Of a stretch of 14,731 nucleotides of DNA, positions 9,284-14,731 are shown piece by piece. The stretch spans positions 1 to 14,731 of the forward strand of contig QYAI01000302.1 of assembly GCA_003988855.1 (NCBI GenBank), read 5' to 3'. The notes under the pieces were generated by a model that saw only the letters and a list, made by a program, of their open reading frames with translations, did not search any database and was not told the DNA's origin. The position numbers were made by a program, and so were the translations under genes. The stretch's first letter is position 1; each line of letters starts with the position of its first letter. The stretch comes from Arachnopeziza araneosa. Taxonomy: Eukaryota > Ascomycota > Leotiomycetes > Helotiales > Arachnopezizaceae.

Positions 9284-11921
9284 ATGCATTTGCGATGCCT
9301 TCTTTTTGCATTCATCCTAAATAAAGTAGCATCCTCAGCTGTGCATCAATATGATACAGCTACAGCATGTGCCATCGTATCGAGCAGTGCATCTGTTTTC
9401 CTCGAAGCTTCGCCAAAAGGTAATTCCACTGACCATTTCCTTATTTTTGACTCGTGCCCTAACTCAACGTAGCAACACCCACAATCGATGCTCAGCTAGG
9501 TTACGACTGCCTCGCTTCAGTAACACTGAATACAAGTCAAGCCAAGGCTTTGGTAGAATCTATGCTACCATTTATTGAGTGGCAGACAACCATTACCTAT
9601 TTGAAATCACCACCAAGTGGGTATACCGAGCCAGGAGTCGATCTGAAAGCGGGATTTGCAGCTCTTATTGCAAACATCACTTCAGGAATGTATCAAACTG
9701 AACACGATTTTCAAGTTTCCCTCTTTAAAGTCGTTAACTCGGCTCATGATGGACATTTCAGGTTCTTGCCTGATCTTTTGTCAGTGATTTCTAAATCAAA
9801 ATCCAATTTACTAACATTCACAGATCTAAAGCCATAGCTTTCAGAAGACCTCTACCCTTGGTTTCCGTTAGCTTGGATGGAAATGAATCTCCTAAGATTT
9901 ACTCATATACAGACATTCTCCTATCCGAAAGCTCGAATTTTGTGCCATCTGCGCTGGCCACCATTGAGGGCAAGAGTGCAACCAAATACCTTGAGGATTG
10001 GTCACAGCAAGGTGTATTGAATGATCCGGATGCGTTGTACAATTCAATGTTCTTTAGTCCTGGGTTTGCGGTAAGAATTCCACTTCTCCTAAAATCTCAA
10101 GATGCTTTAAAGTCTCTCCAAATTTCCCTCAGAAACAATTCTATATCTTTAGAGCCCGACAGTGTATATTATATTCCTATTTCTGACTTTTTATGATCCA
10201 GGCCGAATCCTCAACTTGGCAAGGTATGCGTCTACTTCAGACGGCAACATTGCTCTTGACTTACAAAATTAGGATATTTCGCAGGTTCAGGACGTTTTGG
10301 CTACATCTATCCCAGTGCTAACACTACGATCAACTTTGAGAATGGAACCACTTTCGTTATCGAAAACAAAGCTGCTGTTATTGGTAACTTTTCAGGTGTT
10401 ACCGACGGCGACACCTTCTATCAAAAGTTCTGCACAGGACCAACAACCACTGCAGCAACAAAAACCGCAACCATAACGCCTACAACTACCTCATCCACAA
10501 CCACCTCGTCTGTGGCCACGTCGCCAACAGTCGTTATAGCACCTGGATATCCCTTACCAGTCGTCATCAGTGTAGACCGGCAGGTCTCAGGTTATTACCT
10601 ACCAAACTCTGATGTTGCTGTACTATCTATGATCAGTTTTGAGCCTACCATTCCTGCTCAGTTCCAAAAAGTTGTTCAGAAATTTCTCGCAGCTGCCAAG
10701 ACAGATGGAAAGACCAAGCTTGTTATTGATCTAGCGGCTAATGGTGGAGGCTCCATTCTTCAGGGATATGATACTTTCCGTCAATTATTTCCGTCGATTG
10801 TTCAGGAGGGATACACTCGGTTCAGAGATACGCCAGAGTTGATGGCACTTTCTCAAGCGATATCCAACAACTTTCCATCAGGATTCAATCCTAATACTTC
10901 CCACAGTGACTTATTAATCAATCTGTGGGAGTCAGTAGTGAATTATCGATATGATTATAATATCAACAATCAACCATTCTCAAGCTACAACGAGAAGTTC
11001 GCTCCCCACCAGTACTACGGCGATAATTTTACCAATATAATACGTTGGGACCTTGATGATCCCCTGCTTACCAGTAAGTAGGCTCAAGTCATTCTGAGTT
11101 AACTGATCAATTGTAGTCAATGCGACCTACGGTGAAGGCGAATACATCACAGGTTATGGGGCGCGCACCAACTTCACGCAACCTTTCGCAGCTGAAGATA
11201 TCGTTATGCTCTATGACGGTTACTGCGCCTCAACATGTACTCTCTTCAGCGAATTCATGCGGATTCAAGCGGGTGTAAAATCCATCTCCTATGGTGGCCG
11301 TCCAAGCACTAATTCTTCAATTCCACTTATACAAGGTATTGGAGGTGTGAAAGGAGCAAACAACTATGGTTATGACTACGTAAACTACCTCGCTAGCGCG
11401 GCATTGAAACTCAATATCACTGCTCAACAGAGTGCGTTGATCACGCCATTGACAAATTCACTGCCGTTTAATCGAAGCACTGGTAAGTTGATCCACTAAT
11501 AAAGTATAAAGCGTGATTGATAATATTTTTTAGATACATCCCTCAATGTTCGAGATAATATCCTCCCAGCCAACCTAGTTGACGGTACGCCAGCTCAATT
11601 CATCTACGAACCAGCTGATTGCAGATTGTTCTACACACCGGCGATGATGGCGAACGTTACTGGCATTTGGTAAATCAGACTCTTCTACACAATCTTTATG
11701 TCATCGTGCTTACTTCGTCCTACAGGGAAGCTGCTGCATTAGTAGCATGGGGAAATGGTACATGTAATGCAGGGAGCTTACCATTTTTGAGGTCCAAGAG
11801 GCAACGCAGAACTGTGTCGAAAGAAGTGAGTAGAAAAATGGAGGTTATAGGGTTGGGCGATTCGGCTCCTGAGAGGAGCTTGGAGTGGCTGGCGAAATTT
11901 GTCATGAGTTTCCCGAAGTGA
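9284..11921 (+). CDS. Secreted S41-family (CPAF/UstP-like) peptidase, eight exons, 732 aa
   Basis: Exons: 9284-9419, 9473-9779, 9824-10070, 10202-10223, 10285-11073, 11117-11482, 11534-11669, 11726-11921. All seven introns are GT-AG (43-131 bp), and every phase closes to one 732-residue frame. Residues 1 to about 19 are a signal peptide (hydrophobic core, then ASSA). The order is: Cys-containing N-terminal domain with the conserved HDGHF at 137-141; a PDZ-like middle ending in GRFGYIYP; a Thr/Ser-rich linker at 291-319; then the S41 catalytic region with DLAANGGG at 386-393 and YCASTC, whose Ser539 is the likely nucleophile. Many N-glycosylation sequons fit a secreted or wall protein. The C-terminus is basic. 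Known relatives are fungal S41 proteins with a CPAF-like PDZ domain, including UstP of the ustiloxin cluster; true substrates are mostly unknown. No RiPP cluster is seen here. The 22-nt exon 4 is unusually small but is needed to give FAAESSTWQGSGRFG. Confidence 0.93.
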
Positions 11922-12017
11922 AGGAGACGAAGGGTTTGAATCAATTGATGTTGGAGAAGGAAAACACTATATCGGACATCACCTTCATATAATCGAATCT
12001 CAATTTAGACAGCCTCA

Positions 12018-12023
12018 AATAAA
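12018..12023 (+). terminator. Candidate polyadenylation signal of the peptidase gene
   Basis: AATAAA lies 97 bases after the peptidase stop codon. It is placed suitably for 3' end formation, but fungal signals are loose and this hexamer is common in AT-rich DNA. Confidence 0.4.
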
Positions 12024-12212
12024 TGGAAAGCAAAAGATCGGTAAGTATAAATTGTAAGTATAACAATGCTTTCTAGAGACTGCAGAACACCGGCGCACTC
12101 CGAATACCAAAGTCAAACGCGAGAACCTTGTAGATCCAAATAACCACAAACGCCAGCTGTATGCCCTACTTTACTGAATTTCTCTGCCATCTACCTCTTA
12201 GCCCTGGACTGG

Positions 12213-12675
12213 CTAGTTGCAGGTTACACTCCAGGACTTTAGGTCAACGAGACCTGAGCTAGAAGGGAACTTGCAAGGATACCAATCCTGGTTATATGTG
12301 TAGAAGCCAACTCGGTTCCAACAATCGTTGTCATCAAAGACATTAACTAAAAACTTGATTAATTCACTGTTCTGCAGGGATAGGTGCTGAGGTGGAATTA
12401 CCCTGGCAATTGTAGCCATATCCAAGAGAATCAACTTGAGCCACATAAAAGTCTGCTTGGTTGCAACTGCCAATATCGACTGGGTCTAAACTGACGACAT
12501 CAACAGAAGTGTAGCATTGGTTTTCAGAGCCTGGTTGTGTGGTCTTATAGAGAGTAAAGGCAATGGCTGATGAAGTTGGTGGTTGTCTTGTTGTTAAGAC
12601 GGTAGGGACAGCACCAGCGACGGTAGCCAGGAGAGCCGCCGAGAAGGTAGAGATTATTGCGGTCACGGTAACCAT
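12213..12675 (-). CDS. Small secreted six-cysteine protein, two exons, 135 aa (candidate effector)
   Basis: Exon 1 is 12675-12402, the intron 12401-12347 (55 bp, GTAATT...TTTTTAG, phase 1), exon 2 12346-12213. Splicing joins two frames that otherwise overlap and gives 135 residues. Residues 1-22 form a signal peptide ending AGA. The mature part has six Cys (54, 71, 90, 100, 116, 134), able to form three disulphides, and aromatic-rich segments such as NDCWNRVGFYTYNQDWYPC. Unspliced, exon 1 would stop at 103 residues with only three Cys. The start has a strong context (caaaATGG), and a TATA box lies upstream. It faces the peptidase gene tail to tail. I do not recognise a named family; small size, signal peptide and even Cys count are usual for fungal secreted effectors or wall proteins. 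Function is inference only. Confidence 0.78.
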
Positions 12676-12787
12676 TTTGAAGTACTAGGGAGGTGTATCC
12701 GGAAATCGATGGAAGAAACTGATTGAAAAGAGTTCAAGCCGATGAGGTTGATTTGAAAATCCAGACGTTGAAAGATAGAAGGTCTCC

Positions 12788-12794
12788 TTATATA
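12788..12794 (-). promoter_or_regulatory. TATA box of the small secreted protein gene
   Basis: On the minus strand the sequence reads tctatataaggag, with TATATAA 113 bases before the start codon at 12675. The leader that follows is pyrimidine-rich and AT-moderate (atctttcaacg, ctcttttcaatc), as in well-expressed fungal genes. This implies a 5' leader of roughly 80 nt. Confidence 0.65.
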
Positions 12795-12829
12795 GACGCT
12801 CTACATCTAGAAGTATCTATGTGTCTGCA

Positions 12830-14613
12830 AATAAACTGCTAAGGATCTTGAATGCATCGATTCGGCTTCAAATCCTTCTAAGCTTCGCCTCTGTACAGCC
12901 TTAGGTTATTCTTTGTGTTATCCGCTAAAATTAAAACAAGTAAAAAATATAACATTATGCAAAGTTGGCCCACCGATGGTTTTTATCGCGATGCAGATTT
13001 AAACTCTTTAAAAGATGTTCGATGTTATCTAATACTAAAAAAGTGACTACAGAAATTTCCTCTCTGGTTGTTTCTTCGACTCTATCTCTCATCGTAAAAA
13101 TGTACCTTTAAGGCAGAAAATTAAGCCTGTGCTATTAATAGCTTGACAGTGAAATATTCTGGACTGAGTCGACCTGTGTGTTGGCGGTGCTGATCCGCAG
13201 CCGAAGGTTTGGCCACTAGAGGGTGGAGTCGACTCCGTCCGAAAGCCTGCATATATCACCAGGTCAGGTCCCGACAATGCAGCCCCCCAACTCTGCTCCG
13301 TGACTCATGTTTAAGATCCTACCATTCATTTTCATTGACAGTTGCTAAGTCCATTCACCCTCAAGGCATAAAGCTGAATTGAAAGCGGCAAGTATGATGT
13401 TTCAAATTTGTGTGGTCATTATCATAGCCCTCTGAAGCGGGTAAAGTTCGTCCTCGACGAACGAAAAAATCAAAACCGCAAAATTTCAATACTTCTCTTA
13501 AACAAGCAATTCAAAACTTAAAATGCAGAGCTCTTAGATACTCATCTTTCATTTTAAGAATTTTTATCGACTTTAGTAGAGCAAAGATTGTGGTTATTGA
13601 GCTTCGACTTTACGATTTCCCGACGCTTTGGCGAAGACGAATTTTGTCCGCCTCGCTCCGTCAGCGTGTCATGCCAAGCATGGCCTGAAAACCTGGAGGT
13701 AGGTTAATCAGTTGAGAACCAATCCATTCTATAAAGAAAGGGATATATATTTTTTTAATAGATTTAATAACAACTTACAATCGCGAGCAGAGAAAGCCGA
13801 GGGAGGAAAAAGAAAGCTAGGATTATTAACTGAGTTTCTAATGAGATGAGAAAATGATTACTAAATCCTATGTTAGATATCGAATGTAAATCAAAGGCCA
13901 GGATATCATTCAAGTTCCCGCAAGCTCTTCCGTCCTAATTGCTCATAATTAATTTCTCAAATACATAATCATAACCCATAGTAGTAGGAGCCAAAAAGCA
14001 GTAAAAGAAACACGATAAAACAATAAAGGAAGCCCTAAATTTCCGCTGAGGCAACGGTTAAAGAGTTAAGACTTTTGTGAGTATGATCAGTCAAAGCTTG
14101 CAGCGAAGAAGAGTAATTTTAGTACTCGGGTATTTTGATGTCAAAGTTAAGTGTAGAACCAGCCCTGCTAAAAACGGAGAGCTAAATAGACATCTAGCCT
14201 AGCATTTTACATAAGTCATCTGGGGTGATTAATTAGATACTTGAGGGTTAAAAGACAGAACTATGGTTATCGGAAACAAGGACCTCACGCGGTGTCGTGC
14301 AAATAGTTTACAAGAAACACAGATCGTAAGAATAGGAAATGATCTGCACCCTTTTCTTCTCGGCCAGCAGGGTTATATATTTTCAAAAAACTATAGGCGA
14401 AAAGTGCAAGGTCCACAGCTTGGCTAAGAATTTACCAGTGTTGTGTTACAGGCTCACCTCGCATCGGGGCTCGATTACTTCTTGATCATTAGTCTACACT
14501 TAAAAGCTTTGCAGAAGACTTTCAATACATACTTTCCTTGTTATGATGATTCTCACAAACTCTTTCCTCGGCAGAATGTACATGACTTCAGACTTTCCCA
14601 CCTTAAGTCCGTG
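12830..14613. other. Long region without a convincing gene
   Basis: No reading frame here has clear coding character. A 62-codon minus-strand frame at 13089-13277 overlaps a GC-richer, motif-rich patch and looks incidental. A minus-strand frame ending at 13554 (from about 13700) reads GHAWHDTLTERGGQ and onward, Ser/Lys/Asn-rich, and may be a relic. A GTAAGT...TTTATAG segment at 13778-13729 resembles an intron, but no flanking frame joins across it. A 7-bp hairpin (gttcgtc/gacgaac) sits at 13446-13462. Confidence 0.55.
13160..13307. promoter_or_regulatory. Cluster of regulatory-looking motifs without an adjacent gene
   Basis: A GC-richer patch in AT-moderate DNA. It contains gagtcgac at 13166-13173 and again inside a perfect 12-bp palindrome, ggagtcgactcc, at 13225-13236; a CGG-N7-CCG pair at 13185-13197 like binding sites of Zn2Cys6 regulators; and TGACTCA at 13301-13307, the Gcn4/CpcA-type site. 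It resembles a fungal promoter, but no supported gene starts next to it. Each motif could be chance. Confidence 0.25.
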
Positions 14614-14665
14614 CACCCCCATTCCGAACACCCCCCCATTCCGAACACCCCCCCATTCCGAACAC
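14614..14665. repeat. 17-bp tandem repeat, possible DNA-transposon end
   Basis: attccgaacac plus a C run begins at 14621, 14638 and 14655, an exact 17-bp period. Read on the minus strand it is a series of tgttcggaatggggg blocks. G-rich repeated termini of this kind occur at the ends of some fungal pogo/Tc1-type DNA transposons. No transposase is inside the window, so the assignment is tentative. The 91-codon frame running through it is judged incidental. Confidence 0.4.
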
Positions 14666-14731
14666 TAAAAATAAGCGATTTTCTAGACCGCAACTTCGAC
14701 AAGATAATTAATTATTAACCTAATTCTAATT

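Noticed and set aside
9351..9578. 75-codon plus-strand frame
   Set aside because: It is a shadow frame across intron 1 of the peptidase gene; the true frame splices at 9420-9472.
11720..11944. 74-codon minus-strand frame
   Set aside because: It is antisense to the last exon of the peptidase gene.
12402..12431. A 30-bp intron (GTAATT...CTGCAG, 12401-12372) in the small secreted protein gene
   Set aside because: It is too short for a usual fungal intron and joins into a frame that stops at once; the 55-bp intron gives a clean product.
13089..13277. 62-codon minus-strand frame as a gene
   Set aside because: It has no signal peptide, domain or intron support and overlaps the GC-richer motif patch; probably incidental.
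14443..14718. 91-codon plus-strand frame as a gene
   Set aside because: It begins at a non-ATG codon, and its Pro/His-rich part is only the translation of the 17-bp tandem repeat.
1..14731. tRNA or rRNA genes
   Set aside because: I looked for T-loop-like GGTTCGA and matching acceptor stems on both strands and found none that fold properly by eye.

Overview
The window reads as nuclear DNA of a filamentous ascomycete (Pezizomycotina). Three genes carry short GT-AG introns (43-131 bp), several with CTAAC or CTGAC branch-site-like motifs, and their products are typical ascomycete proteins. I cannot name the species.

Layout. Positions 1 to about 5085 are an extremely AT-rich, gene-free tract that starts in a poly(A) run containing one N. 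It has lost every GG/CC step until 5010 and nearly all GA/TC steps until about 4500, with a large TpA excess: the scar of a repeat-directed C-to-T process (RIP or similar). About 5086-5340 is a GC-richer, G-skewed transition zone that may hold a broken coding remnant. Positions 5426-6200 hold two diverged LTR-like repeat copies.

The gene island follows. On the minus strand, 6455-7479 is an intact L-lactate dehydrogenase in three exons (307 aa). 7480-9283 is intergenic and holds possible coding relics. On the plus strand, 9284-11921 is an eight-exon gene for a secreted, CPAF/UstP-like S41-family peptidase (732 aa); all exon phases close. On the minus strand, 12213-12675 is a two-exon gene for a small secreted six-cysteine protein (135 aa) with a clear TATA box. 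It converges on the peptidase gene and is a candidate effector.

12676-14613 shows no convincing gene, only a small cluster of regulatory-looking motifs and weak coding hints. The right edge has a 17-bp tandem repeat that may be the subterminal end of a DNA transposon lying mostly outside the window.

The lactate dehydrogenase is a cytosolic fermentative or redox enzyme. The other two genes encode secreted products and sit beside AT-rich repeat DNA, the kind of compartment where fungi often keep fast-evolving secreted proteins. Nothing in the sequence shows that the three genes form one pathway.
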